Assembly (NCBI GenBank): GCA_026686845.1
Contig: JAIVEN010000012.1
Span: 25,980,501 to 26,044,500, forward strand
Source of the DNA: Adenanthera pavonina
Lineage: Eukaryota; Streptophyta; Magnoliopsida; Fabales; Fabaceae
DNA length: 64,000 bases
Direction of reading: 5' to 3'
A model generated the notes under the pieces. The model saw only the letters and a program-made list of their open reading frames with translations, did no database searches and was not told the DNA's origin. The translations under genes and the position numbers were made by a program. Shown one piece after another: positions 25,285 to 38,196 of this stretch (positions are counted from its first letter, which is position 1; every line of letters starts with the position of its first letter).

Positions 25285-25570
25285 CTCCCTCCGTTCCTTA
25301 ATATAAGGGACAATTGTGGGAGTTTCCGTGTTTCAAAATATAAGGGACACATGGGGTTTGTCTGGTGTATTTAATGATTTTTTCCCAAAATACCCCTCAT
25401 TAAGATAGTATATTTCAATATAATTCATTTGTATTAATTGCATGATGAAAGAGTTATTAACATTAAATGAGGGTATTTTTGGAAACTACTTTATATTCCT
25501 GATAAATTTATTATTTTTCTTGATCTGTGTGATTTTGTCCCTTGTCCCTTATATTAAGGAATGGAGGGAG
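25285..25570. mobile_element. Stowaway (Tc1/mariner-type) MITE
   Basis: 286 bp with TIRs CTCCCTCCGTTCCTTAATAT and, reading inward from the right end on the other strand, CTCCCTCCATTCCTTAATAT, flanked by the TA target duplication (25283-25284, 25571-25572). CTCCCTCC ends and TA insertion are the classic Stowaway signature. It has no coding capacity, so movement would need a mariner transposase elsewhere. Confidence 0.92.
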
Positions 25571-26114
25571 TATTAAATAGGGGTATTCTCTATAAATGCA
25601 TAAGAAATATTATCTTATATACTATAAATGATCCTATATTAGAATCAAAGTAAAAGATCCTACATTTAGGTTTAGGGGAGCATTTGATAGACGATAAGGT
25701 AATTATTTTTTAGAAAAGGAGTTTTTCATACTTAAAAGCTTTTTCATTCCCATTTTAAACTAGATAAGTTGTTAGCATTCAAAGAGAATAACGTAAAGAT
25801 TTGTGGTATTTGCATAGACATATCCAGAGCTCACTTGTCCTTGTTCTTTTTTTCTCTACTGCTACAACTCCAAGAATTTTATGATAAAGAATTTTAGAGG
25901 ATCCAAATACCAGAACTAAAAGGAGGACAAAAAATTGAATAACAGAAACGTTGATTCAGCATCTCGTTCTCAGTGAATTACATGAATTTTAATATTGAGT
26001 CTAATTAAAAATAAACTTTATTCTGTATTTCAAATAAGAAACCAATGTAATCCATCAAATATGAGTTAAATGAGCAAATTTAATAAATTAAATACGTTTT
26101 CCACATATCATATA

Positions 26115-26374
26115 CTTTTCCTATTTTAAAACAATTGTTATTTTGAAGTTATGTATGTTGATTAAGAAAACTAATAAATAGTTTGACTGTATTTTACTAT
26201 AATATTCTTATTAATTAGTATATAGTGCTCTTTAATGTTTCTCTTTTCTTTCATTATTATTTAAATGTAAACTTGTTAAAAATAATTAATATTATTTTAA
26301 AAATTATAAAATAACAGTTATTTTAACTCAGAAAAAAGTCCAAAGTAATAACAATTATTTTGAAATGGAAGTAG
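26115..26374. mobile_element. Probable Stowaway-like MITE, second family
   Basis: 260 bp with imperfect TIRs: CTTTTCCTATTTTAAAACAA at the left, matching the reverse complement of the right end CTACTTCCATTTCAAAATAA with a small offset. TA lies on both outer sides (26113-26114, 26375-26376). The terminal sequence differs from the CTCCCTCC family. Confidence 0.55.
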
Positions 26375-26743
26375 TATAATATAAAATATAAAAAATAAAT
26401 CATATTATTTATGACTTATTAATAATAATATGTTATTATGTGTGTGTATGTATAAACACAGTGATGATACGTTTTATTCTTGGAAGCGAGAGATTCTAAT
26501 AGTGAGTGGGGTGGGGGAATTAAGATAATCATCAATTGTGACTTAAAAAAGTCCACACAGTGAGCTGCAGCCCGACAAATCTTGTCATTAATTAGCGATG
26601 CTTTCATTAACCAAATGTTGTTAAAGCATGCAAACACAACAATTACTTCCCAGCTCTCCCCTAATTATTTCTTTTTTTTTCTCTCTCTCCTTTTAAATGT
26701 GAAAAGTAGGAGAATCATAAATCAATTCATCAGCACCTAATTG

Positions 26744-26745
26744 CT

Positions 26746-26777
<32 letters not shown>
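26744..26777. repeat. (GT)n microsatellite
   Basis: GT dinucleotide run with one TTT interruption, followed by a T tract. Intergenic. Confidence 0.85.
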
Positions 26778-28413
26778 TTTTTTTAAATAAAAAAAAATTC
26801 TGGAATCCTATGCTGTGGATATTTTAATCTTTTATATTCTTTTTCTGGTTATTGAAATGTCTCTCCTTCTAGATGTAGACCATCCATTGAAATAATTGAA
26901 TAATCTTTTTTACCATTACCATCATTCAATTCAATTTAATTTTCTTGATTTTTCATTATTTGGCCTTAGGAAGTACTCCATTACAATTTATCACCTGTTC
27001 CTTTGGCTCAAAGGTAACCTGCTTTTCTCAATTTATAGTTAGTTGTTTAACTAATTCTAATTGTTTAAGAAGTTTACTTGTTTATCACCAAAATAGATCA
27101 AGACCTGAAGTTTGTTTGGATCATATTATAGGTTAACATATTATTAAATTAAAATTGAAAATGAAAGTTGCAAAAATTGAAATTAAAATTTTAAGTGTAC
27201 CGAAAAATATAAACACATCGCGTGGGATTGACGCATAAGATTGGCATGCTTCGCAGGGAGACTACAAAATCTACTATAACTAGCAGCCTTCTTTATCTCC
27301 TCCTTTCCTGCCTTTTTAATGTATTGGAAGGACCAAAATACCCCCCGACCAAAAAAAAATCCTCCCTCCTTTCTTCATCCCATTCCCCACGATTTTTTGC
27401 AAGTTTCATTAATTTTATTTTTTCCTATAAAAATTCATATTAATTTTATTCATACAATTATATGGATATATCTATGCACTAATTTCTTTACCTTTCATAC
27501 CAGCAATTATTAGGATTGGTTAAATTAAACAAATGATCCTAATTTTTTTTTTGTTGGGCTGACTTCCTCCCTAGTGATGAGCAATATTACGATGTGCAGC
27601 CTGTAGAAACATCAGCCAACCATAGCCGTTGGATCACCACATCCCTCCAGATTCTTACTGCCGATATAATTTTATTTTATTTAACTTTTTTTTACCAACT
27701 TATTTTGTTTAATTACCTTATTCAGTAAAAAAACAAAAGTAAGAACCCAAAGGCCAATCCACGTACGTTTCCTATTTGCAGGAATTTCCACTCAAGTTTT
27801 ACGTCATTTTCACTGAAGCAGCACACACCTGGCGCAGCATCATTGGCTCACCAAAGCAACAACGAGACGATGCATCGCAGGCGTACTCGCCATATCGTCT
27901 CAATATATCGAGATATCAACGTCACATGTCATATCCGTGGGTCCCTCAAACTTTCCATCATCACCATCATCGAAAATTCCATTTTCAAAGTACAACTAAA
28001 TGACCATTGTGCCCTCAAACTCTCGCCGAATTTACCCGTAGACGCATCTCCCTCCCTTGCCGAATTCCCGAGAAGCACCATCGATAGGGAAAAATATTAA
28101 AAAAAAAAAACCAGAACAAAGACAGAATATCGTAAATCACAATAATTTATCATTTCCAAACCAAAAGAAAAAAATATAGAAACATTAAAAAAAAATCGTT
28201 TGATCGGAAACAGGATCACAGAGAATTAATTCATCTTGGTTACAATCTCTCCGTCCTACACACGTACAAACTTTTTTTTTTCTTCTAACAACTTTCCTTA
28301 TCTCTGAGCGAGAGAGATTGGAGGATCAGCACTCGATCGCTCGGAAATGGAAGATGGTCGTGTTGGTTCAATAACCCCTTCGACATAATATTCCTATTCC
28401 GGTTTCGCCAGAT

Positions 28414-28938
28414 TCAAACTTTCACAATCTTCGGGGCTTTGACCACCGGATTTTCCCTCGCGATCGCCTCGCGTCCGGCAGCTTTGTAGTCGTAGCTGCA
28501 ATCGTGGCGATCGGAGTACCTATGCTCGGCGCAGAATAGCTCCCCGCACCGGCACCGGAACCCTGTCAACCCGACCTTCCTCCGGCATCCGGAGCACCGA
28601 TTCACGACCCGCTTCGCTTCAGACGGCGTCGCCTCGTCTTTCTTCGGTCGATCCGGCGTTTGCGTGTAGTCATCGGTAGGATAGGATCTCTTGGGAGATC
28701 GAGACGCAGTAGATCTAGAAGACTTGTCGTCGGCAAAGTTAGACGGCGCTGAATTTCCGGCGGCGGAGGAAGAGGAGGAGGAGATAGAAGAGGTAGCGGC
28801 GGATGTGGTGGCGTTGAAGCACTTCTGGCACATGTTGTTGGTGGCCGGATTACCGGTGACGCCGCAGTTGTTGACGCAGGGGATTATGGTGTCAGGAACC
28901 TTAAAGTCGGTCTCTTCCTTTTCAGTTTTCTGAGCCAT
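28414..28938 (-). CDS. A20/AN1 zinc-finger stress-associated protein (SAP5-like)
   Basis: Intact intronless gene for 174 residues, start ATG at 28938. The N-terminus MAQKTEKEETDFKVPDT and the whole layout resemble Arabidopsis SAP5-type proteins. The A20 finger uses Cys 21, 25, 37 and 40 (C-x3-C-x11-C-x2-C). A Ser-rich linker of about 65 residues follows. The AN1 finger uses C115, C118, C129, C131, C136, H139, H145 and C147. The C-terminus has the conserved YDYKAAGREAIARENPVVKA block. Plant SAPs are stress-induced, bind ubiquitin through A20 and in some cases act as E3 ligases, promoting drought, salt and cold tolerance. Lack of introns is typical of this family. No neighbour suggests a more specific role. 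Confidence 0.95.
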   Translation of the reverse strand: MAQKTEKEETDFKVPDTIIPCVNNCGVTGNPATNNMCQKCFNATTSAATSSISSSSSSAAGNSAPSNFADDKSSRSTASRSPKRSYPTDDYTQTPDRPKKDEATPSEAKRVVNRCSGCRRKVGLTGFRCRCGELFCAEHRYSDRHDCSYDYKAAGREAIARENPVVKAPKIVKV

Positions 28939-30409
28939 GATAATTCGATGATGAGTTGTGGGATATCGGGAAGAGAATCAAGGTCGTGAGATTAGAGAGA
29001 GAAGGAGAGTATATGGGATGGAATGGAGGTGTTTGGGGAGAAGGAAAGCGGAGGATGGGGGAGAGAGAAGGAGGAGGGGGGATATGAAGGGATTGTAAGG
29101 TGGGTAATGGCGATGGAATATGAGCCTCATAGAGACGCGTATCTAACAACTTACATCTTTATGGCGGCTGTAATGACCAATTTGTCCAACTGGATTTGTT
29201 GATATTGTCAGACCACCACCCTCTTTTCCTTTTCTTTTTCATGTCCCTGTCGCCCACCCTCTCCCTCTCTCTTAAACCTCCCTCCTCCGTTCTTTATTTC
29301 TCCAATCATACACCTTTTCCGTTATCATATTAATATAAAATTATTAAATTTTACTGCATTAAACAACGACGTTTTGTTTAGCCCATTCAATTATTATTAT
29401 ATTAATGTAAAATATAAAATATATAACAAATCATATTATTTTGAGGAAATTTCGATTATAGACCAAAAAAAAAATTATTCCATCAGTTACTGCTCATTTT
29501 TTAAATTTTACTATTCAACATTTCATATTTTAATATTTTTTATCAATTAAAATATTTTTTGTAATTAATTTAGTGCATTGATCTCTAATTGTAATTTTCC
29601 CTATTATTTACACATTTTAAATCAAATGATATGTTTTTTTTATTTAACTAATTTATATGTGGTTGTCATATTATATTCAGGCTAATTTGAGACACACTAA
29701 GTAAGGCCTTGACAATAGTAAAATTCTCTCGCAATGATTATTTAACATAACTGTGTTCATGATAATAGAAAAATTCTCTCACAATGATTATTTAACATAA
29801 TCGTGTTTTCAAAACTTAAACTCAAAACTGCTTATTTAATGAGTAGGGTGAGTCTTGCATGCTTCGAGACTTTTACAAAGAGATAAAGGTTCTTAAGTTT
29901 TATATTGATGAAAAATGAGTGTGTGTATGAATATATATATTAGAAAGTGTATTTTGGACTACCACCCGTATGAGGTGATTTTATCTAGCCCCATATGTCC
30001 ATTTGATAAACAAAAGTTACTGATTAAATTAATATAACTTCTAATAAGTTGAATTATATATGTTAGAAGTTAACTTTTGGATCTCTTGTAATATATTATG
30101 AAGGAAAAAAGACAAGTGAGGACCTGGGAATTTTTTTTTTTCCAATCAAGACCTTACTTGAAAATTTCCAAGTATCATTAGCTAATTTTTCAACCAATGT
30201 AAACCAAAATTTCAACTGGTCATCATGATTTGAAAATATTTTTTCCATATTATGAAAGAGTTAATTTTTACATTTTCTATTAAGTGTCACAAAACATATT
30301 TACCATATATTGATGGTTAAATTGTGAGCAAATGTTTAAAAAAAGTGTTTCTAACCATACTCTAAATTAAATTACTCCCCATAATCCTTATTATAGATTA
30401 CTCCATACT
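28939..30409. other. SAP promoter side and intergenic region
   Basis: The first 350 bp are the 5' flank of the SAP gene, with strongly strand-biased GA/CT-rich stretches around 28990-29300. A near-identical direct duplication of about 50 bp (ATAGTAAAATTCTCTCGCAA / ATAGAAAAATTCTCTCACAA, each followed by TGATTATTTAACATAA) lies at 29715-29805. No gene is seen. Confidence 0.5.
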
Positions 30410-31225
30410 CTAACCATACTCTTTGAAGAGTAATGGAATCTACACTATGAAATCTGGTTATAGATGGTTAGCTGGTGATAAAGCAACTGCTTAATGGGCA
30501 AAAATTGCTTGGGGGCAATGTAATGTTCCCAAACACTCTTTTATTACGTGGCTAGCTTTAAGGAAAAGGCATTTAACTAAAAGTAGAATGCAAAGATTTC
30601 ATATGTAAGTGGCTAATTACAAATGTGTTTTTTGTGAGATGGAGGAGGAAATGGGGGAACACTTGTATTTTGACTGTTGTTGGTCAAGACATTTACTGAG
30701 ATTGATTGCAAATTGGATTGATTGTGATGACTTATCTACAGAGTTTAATAGATAGATTAGATTTTTAACCTTTGTTATAGGTACAACAAAATCAAAAGAA
30801 ATATTCTCTGGTCTACTATTGCTACAACAATTCACCATATTTGGATTGAAAGAAATCACATGATCTTTAGGAATGAGAAGAATGAGAGTACTTGACCAAA
30901 AAAAAGAGAAGAATGAGATTAATGCCATATTTCACAAGATTAAAGAGGAGATAGCTATGTCAACAAGACACTATCTTCCAAAAAAGATTAAAGCACAAGA
31001 GATGACTTGCTTTAGGAGATTGAATCTTGTTTAGTGATGGCTAGTAGTCTTTTTTCTTATTAAAGGCCTATTTTGGAGTATGTACAAATTGATTATTTTG
31101 CTTATATGAAGGTTTTGATATTGAAGGAATAGAATCCTTCATAGAAGGTAGTTATTCATTTAATATCCCTTTAGATGATGTTTGTATTTGTTCTTGGTAA
31201 ATGGAATTACTTTTTTACCAATATA
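30410..31225 (+). pseudogene. LINE fragment: 3' end of reverse transcriptase ORF
   Basis: From about 30495 the plus strand reads, with a few in-frame stops, as the zinc-binding domain found C-terminal to plant LINE reverse transcriptases: a W-x-W start, PKHSFITWLALRKRHLT, then the C-x2-C...H...C knuckle CVFCEMEEEMGEHLYFDC. Near 30826 IHHIWIERNHMIF is the usual C-terminal motif. The segment 31040-31225 resembles an untranslated tail. The reverse transcriptase core is missing upstream, as is usual for 5'-truncated LINE copies. Boundaries are approximate. Confidence 0.75.
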
Positions 31226-31639
31226 TATATATCACACCATTTTTTTACCAGCAAATATCATACAATTTAAGATGTGTACATAATACTATATCACTTTCTG
31301 TCTTTATTGTATGTCTTTTTTTTTACTACTTTTTAGTACATATTAAGAAAAATAAATAAAAGTAATTTATATTATTAAATTTTTAAAAAATTACTACTAA
31401 TTTTTGAGATTGTCCTTAATTATATTCATTAAATTTAGTATAGGTTACATAATAGAATGTCTCAGGGGTAATCTAACTTATAAGAATGTTAAATGCAATA
31501 GCTCTCCTCTGTATAAAAGCACCTTGGTTTTGATCAATCAATATAGGTAGAATAGGCTTTAACCTTTCACAAATAATTTTTTAGATACACTTGTAAAGTA
31601 TATTATAGTAAACTATAGGTCTAAATCACTTAGAGAGTT

Positions 31640-33085
31640 AGGTGCATCCACCTTTGGTATTAGTGAGATTAAGGTACAATTTAGCTGTTTGGGAAATCAT
31701 CCAATTTGAAAAAATTCAATTACAACATCACTTATTTCCTCACCCACCACATCCTATGCATATTTAAAAAACCCACTATTGTAACCATCAGGATCGGGAG
31801 ATTTATTCACATCTATATAGAACATAGCATGTTTGAATCCCTCTCCCTTGTGACGAGTTCAATTAGGCGGAGTTGTTGATCAATGCTCAATGTAAGGGCA
31901 TGCTCAATTGCTGAAACACTCAGAGGTTTTGTACTAGAGGAGCATCCCAACATATTCTTAAAGAATTTCATGAAAGTGTCAACAATTTCTTCGTGATCCT
32001 GTACCCAAGAGCCTTCTTCATTTTGGATGGAATATTTCTTTTATTATACTATGGAAGTATTTAGCATTTGAGTCTCCCATTTTGATCCAATTATCTTTTG
32101 CTTTCTGCTTTAAATAGCTCTCAAGGCATATAGTTAATTGAGTAAACTTTCTATTGGCTTCCTTTTCTCTTTGTTGCAATTCCAAATTTTGGGGATTATC
32201 TTGGATGGCTGATTGCAAATGCAATAAATCATCTCTAGCTGCTGCAATTCTTTGTTCAATATTAGAAAATTAAGTGTTATTTAGAGTTGAGAGACAAGCT
32301 TTCAAATTTTTCAATTTATTGATAACTTTGTGCATCTTGCTTCCACTTAAGTCTTCTTTCTAGTTCTATTGAACTATAACAATGAAATCATTAGACAATC
32401 TCCACATATTAAAAAATTTAAATTGTTTTTTCTTCGGATGAGGGGAGTTACTCAAATTTACAACAATAGGGGAATGATATGAAATACCCTCAAGTAAGAA
32501 AAAAGCCTCAGAATCCATGAATTTACTCATCTAATCTTCATTTATCATTGCTCTGTCTACTTTTGAAAATATTCTTCCATCTTTAGTGTGTTTATTGTTC
32601 TATGTATATCTGCAGCCTCTTCCTTTCATATCTTTCAATTGGCATTCACCCACAACATCTAAGAAGTCATTGATTTCATAGAGTGTAATCGGTTCACCCC
32701 CAATTCTATATCTTTTTCTGTTTCCACAGTCCAATTTAATTTTTTCCCCTCATTAAACCATTGATCTATTTTTGCCTTAACCCTAGTCTTCTGTTGAATC
32801 GTATTTAATCCAAGAATGTCCCCAATGAGCTCCACGAGGTCATTCAGTTTAGCATCTACATTTTCACTTAAGAAAGTAAAGCTTTTAAATTGGATCAGAC
32901 TGTTACCAGGTTGGGATTGTTCTTCGATCGACATCAGCTAAGTTGTCTAAAATCCCTTTTGATTTTGTTTTGGTTAGCTTCAATATGAGATTCCACCATT
33001 GAAATTACACTTCCAAACTAAATCCTTGGATCAGTTCGCACATTAAGGGTTGACTTTTTCCTCCTAGCCATGGCCGACGGTGCAA
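31640..33085 (-). pseudogene. LINE fragment: endonuclease and RT start, decayed
   Basis: On the minus strand, broken by several stops and frameshifts. Around 33073 it opens with MARRKKSTLN. Near 32640-32480 it reads as an AP-type endonuclease C-terminal part (DFLDVVGECQLKDMKGRG, KVDRAMIN, GISYHSPIVV), with Tyr where the catalytic Asp of the S-D-H motif is expected. Near 32150-32030 is the linker KAKDNWIKMGDSNAKYFHS. Near 31810-31750 is the start of RT, KSPDPDGYNSGFFK. The region between the start and the endonuclease is shortened. It lies in opposite orientation to the fragment at 30410 and is probably a different insertion. Confidence 0.75.
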
Positions 33086-36000
33086 ATTAAGAAGAAAGCT
33101 TCACGTGCGCTGGGAGAGAAAAAGGGAGACTTGTGCGACTTCATGGACATCACATTATGATATATTTTTCTTTTGACCAGTTAAAATGGTATGATTTAAA
33201 CTTTAAATTTTATGCGATACATAAATTAATTTTACCATATATTGATAGTCCAAATTGTGAATTTCTTACCATGCTATAGCGTGTGAGCACTCAAAATATA
33301 TAATAATAAAATAGAATCTATTACGACTTTATAATTATTGTAAAATTACTCTTCACTTGTTATGTAAATCTCTTTTGTATTCCTCTTTTAAAATATACAT
33401 CCAAATTCAAGTTTCGTGGATTGTACAAATAATGAGCTACTTTTCTATATTTGTTTAGCATTTGTTGACAATTTGGTGCAAATTGCAACAGAGTAAACAT
33501 GCTAAATATAATAATCAGGAGTATAATAATATTTTTAGAACAATAAAATTAAGGTTATTTAATTGTTAATTGCTAAATAAAATAATAACTGATCATTGAA
33601 AGAATATTCTTCTCTTAATTTAATGTCGCATATTATAAAGATCACGCATATTTCAATTTAATCTTTGTTTGGTGTCAAAGGATGCACAGGATTTTCACTT
33701 TAATTTTCAAACATTCTCCCTCAATTAAGATGGTTCATATAGACAATAGAATAATCTTTTAAGGATTGGATCATTAAAATTGTATCAATATTTTCTTTAT
33801 CCACAATATATTTCTAGTTGAAATTTTACTACTCTCTTTAAGAAAAAAAAAACTTTTTACAAAATATGCACAGGATTTTTAAGATTAACATTAACATCAA
33901 GTATCAGCATTTTTAGACATTGCTGTGCATGTACATTTATGTGTAATTTGAAAAATGAGTTATATTGTTAGCAAAAAAGAAAGAGTTATATTATTTATGC
34001 TTTATTAATAAAGCATGCTTTATCAACAAAGCGCTTTGTGATAAATTTTACATTAATTAATAGACATAGAAGTACATTTTTATGGAATTTGAGAAATGAA
34101 TTACTTTATTCATATTTTATAAATAATGTAATTTATTATAGATTTTATATTATAATATATTTTTTAATTAGTTCAAATCATAGATTTTCAGCCACACCTC
34201 ACATTATCTTTATTATCTTAACAGTGGCTTTGCAATATATTATAATATTGGAATCCAATGTAAGTACTCAGTAATTCAATAAAAAAAAATATTGATATGT
34301 TGATACTAATATTACTTAAATTTAAAGATAAAAAACACTTTAATAATGTTCTAAATTATTAAAATTGAATAATAATACGCAAACAACTTAACTAATCTCC
34401 AACTATCAATTAATACTCCAATCACAAAACTTGACAAGAGGCTGAGGGAGGGAGACACGGAGAGCCATGCTCCCTCTCAACTTTTCTAATTTTACTTGAT
34501 ATTATATATATTTTGCACTGCTTGGTTTCAAATTATTTTTAAAGCAGATAAAAAATTTAAAAAGTTAACACCCCCACTCTCTATTTTTAGAATATTCAGT
34601 ATCTTGGTTCTATGTAGGATTTATACTTTTTTTTTTTACTTTAATGAATATTAATTTTTCTATTTGGTTTAATTTTTTTTTTGTTTTCAATTTGTGTTGA
34701 TTATGCTTTTATTTTTTCCAGCATACGTCCTTTTTTTTTTAAATATGAAGATACATATTCATTTTGATTATATATTTGAAAAAAATTATGGATATGTTGA
34801 AATATTTATAGTATATTAGTTATATATATTATAATTTATTTCATGTTTTAGGTGTTAAATTTTTCATTGATTAATATATATTTTTTCTGATCCATATTAA
34901 AAGGGGTTTTCAACTAATTTATTTTTATTAAGAAAATTTAGTTGCAAACATTAAATTTTTAAAAAAATCCCAATATCATACTTTTATCCTTATTAATTAC
35001 TAAATTTTATTTATATATTTTTTTCAAGTTATGAGATAAGTAATAAATTAATAGGGATAAAAAAAAATTATTACTAAAATTTAATACAACAACTTATATT
35101 TTAATTTAACTAAAGATTATAAAAGATAGGAATAAGTATGCTTTAAATCACAACCGTGGTAACCAAATCCTAATTTCGTCCTTGAACTTGAACAAAGTTA
35201 ACTTGACATAACCTAACCATACTACTCCGTAACACCCCAAAACACTACAAATTACAAGCACACAGAACCAGCACTAACATAAACATCAGTCACATAAAAA
35301 TGTTATAATCACTCGCGTTAGGAGGCCTTCTTTATTTTTTTAATTCACAAAGAATCTATTTTTTTTATTTTTACAAAACATATTTTATTTTCAACTTCTT
35401 TTTTTCTTTTAGATTGTGGACTAAATGTACATTTGATAGTTTAATATAGAATGAAATGGAATAGTCATCAATGAAATATGGTTAAGTGGAACAGAACAAA
35501 GCAGAGTAGAATATAATATTTTATTGTTTGAGAGTTTTATGATAGAAAAAATAGTCTCATTTAACCAATGTTTAAAAATTATTATAAAATAGATATAATG
35601 GAATATATTATAACTGTTTCTTTCTAATATTATCCTTATAAATTAATTTAGGTGAAAAATATGAAATTACTTCAAATTAAAAAGATGCATAATGTTCTTC
35701 AAAAACTTTAAATAATTTTTCCTCAAAAAGTAGCCTTTCTACAATGTAAAAATAATGGAACTAAACATATATTACATAATTTTAAAATTATATAAAAAGT
35801 CTTAGTTGAATATATAATGATTTAATAATAATTCACAATATATGTATATATATATTTATATAATTTCATAGTTTACATAATTTAATAACCAAGACTCAAT
35901 AGTTTGCGCTTTGTATGCAATATAAAGATATTTATTATAAGAATAAGATAAAACATGAATATCCTAGTAATTGGATCTAACGTGATGGATAGACTATAGA

Positions 36001-37447
36001 TAATTTTATATAGCGAAGGGACTGGGACGAGAACTTATGTAATATGAAAGAAAGAAATTGATAATAAATATTATTAGAGAGATAAAGATGTGTTTTAATA
36101 GGATTATGAATAATTTTATAAATGATATTTACTCCAAACCATTATATTCCTAACCTCTAATTTGGAGGATAGAAAAAGTTGGGTTTTAGATGATTAAAAA
36201 GAGTTTGGGAGGCCCTCATTTGCTATCTCATTCCCCAATAAAAAAATTTCTCCAAATCATAATCTAATTTCTTTTAAGGGACATAGTATCTTTTCAATAG
36301 TATGGACTCATCTTCTCAAGATATTAAAAATAAATAATGGTTCCTCTTGATTTATTATCAACTTCTTTTATTAAGCATAGTCTATATTATCAGATTTTAG
36401 ATTTAGAATAATAAAATATATTTTATAAGAAATTAAAAATTAATTAAAAGTATAGTGTAACTTTTTTATTTTAATAAATATTCATAATATTTATTAAAAA
36501 ATAGCTTATATGATTTAAATAAATTTTAAAAATCTGTGTGATTCAATCAAATAATAGTTTTTTAAATTAATTAAGGGGAATGATCTGAACACGTAGGGGG
36601 TGGGAAGTGGAGGCAAGTTGACGGGTTTGGAATGGATTTGCTTGATTTGCAAATTGGGAGCAAATGGGTGCAGTGTGCGCCTTTTTACTTTGGACTTTGA
36701 AGTAACCGTCCTTTCGATGAAGACGCTGTATAGGGGTAAAATTGGAAAACAACAAAAGTGACAGCGGGGATCGAGCCGCCCCATCTGACCTCCTCCCACA
36801 CGCCCACACTTGTGGCCCTCACGCGCCTACGACTCTTTCTTCTCCTCCTTTCTTCCCTTCGTTGAACAAAAAGCAACATTTGTTCCACATGTGTTTTTCT
36901 TTTCTTTTTCCTTTTTTTTTATAAAATACATCATATTAATCCCCTAATATTTATTTCTTATCTCTTATATGTACCCATTATATGTTACATAGAGTATTAC
37001 TGATTGAATAATATTTAGTAAGTATGTCCTATTGTGAGCTTGATTAATCAATTAATTAAAAAGCCTATGTCCCTCACATTGTGTACAAGTGATTATGATA
37101 TTTTTTTATAATTTTTTTAGTTACAATTATTATATAATTTAATATCACATTAACATTTATTTGATGCTTTCATATATTGTATTTTTAGTGGTAAAAAATA
37201 TATATTGTATTTTTAAAAAATATATATCATCCGGACTTGAACAATTATACAAATTATGGTTGTTGGGCTCGGATGAAGACTACACAATTCTCGCAACATA
37301 AAGCCCAACCTGTCGTTTGGCCTAGAAAAAACTAAATAACGAATACATGTTTCACACCGGTGTGCTTCTTTTCCCTAAAAAAAAAAAAATCTAAAAGGTG
37401 TGCTTCTTTTGTCCGGAATGTGGCGTGCCATTGACTATTACGACTCA
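33086..37447. other. AT-rich intergenic region left of the pararetrovirus
   Basis: Mostly very AT-rich. A GC-richer patch at 36580-36870 has several overlapping short frames on both strands and looks like a gene flank, but none can be assigned. Just before the viral sequence, GGTGTGCTTCTTTT occurs twice (37361 and 37399 region), a short direct duplication. Confidence 0.45.
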
Positions 37448-38196
37448 AGTTGTGGCCATTCAAAGGAGATGGCTTGTCCGACTGTCATTACTTCATCTGG
37501 ATCATAAAATTCTCCTGGAAAGGGTCCGAGAGAAGTACAAACTTGATCTTCCTTGTCACCTGCAAAATTATTCAAATCTAACAAAAAGTCACGTAATTCG
37601 TTAATAACTTGCTTCTGGCGTAAAGGCCAGTGTAGGGCAGTGCCCCAAAGGTGAGACTGGACAGGGGTGTAAATAAGGCCTTGGTGGTCTGTTTGGTAGG
37701 GTTTATGAACAATGAAAAAGGAATAGGCCTTGGTTCTGGAAGAGGGAATATTCCAGAGGTTATTCTCATTGATGGTATTGTACAGTTTTCCTCTCCATAT
37801 TGCAAGTGGTGCAAACCAGGATAAGAAAATAGATAGGTTGGACCTTTCATTTTTCTTGTCCGTAAGATAATGGTAAGTTTGTTTGGGAGGAAGGGCAATG
37901 GCACAGGCAAACAGGGTTGACATTGACCATACGTACCACATAAACTCTGGAGTTATTGGACCTTTAACAAAGGGAATAACCAGATAGGGTAATTGGGGAT
38001 CAAAGTACTCCAGTTTAGGAGTAATACCCGTATCATTCAGGAAGAGATGGAAGTAGAAAAATAAGGTTTTTCTGGCTAAACTGTTGATCTGGGAAATGGT
38101 AGTAGGATGGTGAGATGGAGGGAATACAAGATCATAACTCAGATGAGTCAAAGGAGGAGGATGATTTTTAGGCATTTCTGAGATGGTTAATATGAA
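37438..38196 (-). pseudogene. Terminal coding extension, minus viral copy (truncated)
   Basis: From the ATG at 38175 this frame gives 245 residues, rich in aromatic residues and Pro, with no domain I recognise. It continues the RNase H frame after the TAG at 38199-38197; the plus copy has Leu there, so in the undamaged virus this is the C-terminal extension of the polymerase protein and not a separate gene. The viral match ends at 37448, and the last three residues and stop come from flanking DNA. Confidence 0.75.

Larger units (their letters stand above)
25573..28413. other. Intergenic region
   Basis: AT-rich, with a likely MITE at 26115-26374 and a GT microsatellite at about 26744-26777. 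The stretch 27220-28090 has several short frames without recognisable protein. The last 300 bp are the presumed 3' UTR side of the SAP gene. Confidence 0.5.

Noticed and set aside
36515..36924. Overlapping frames of 60-94 codons on both strands in a GC-richer patch.
   Set aside because: Mutually overlapping shadow frames with no recognised protein; the patch may be a promoter but nothing decides it.
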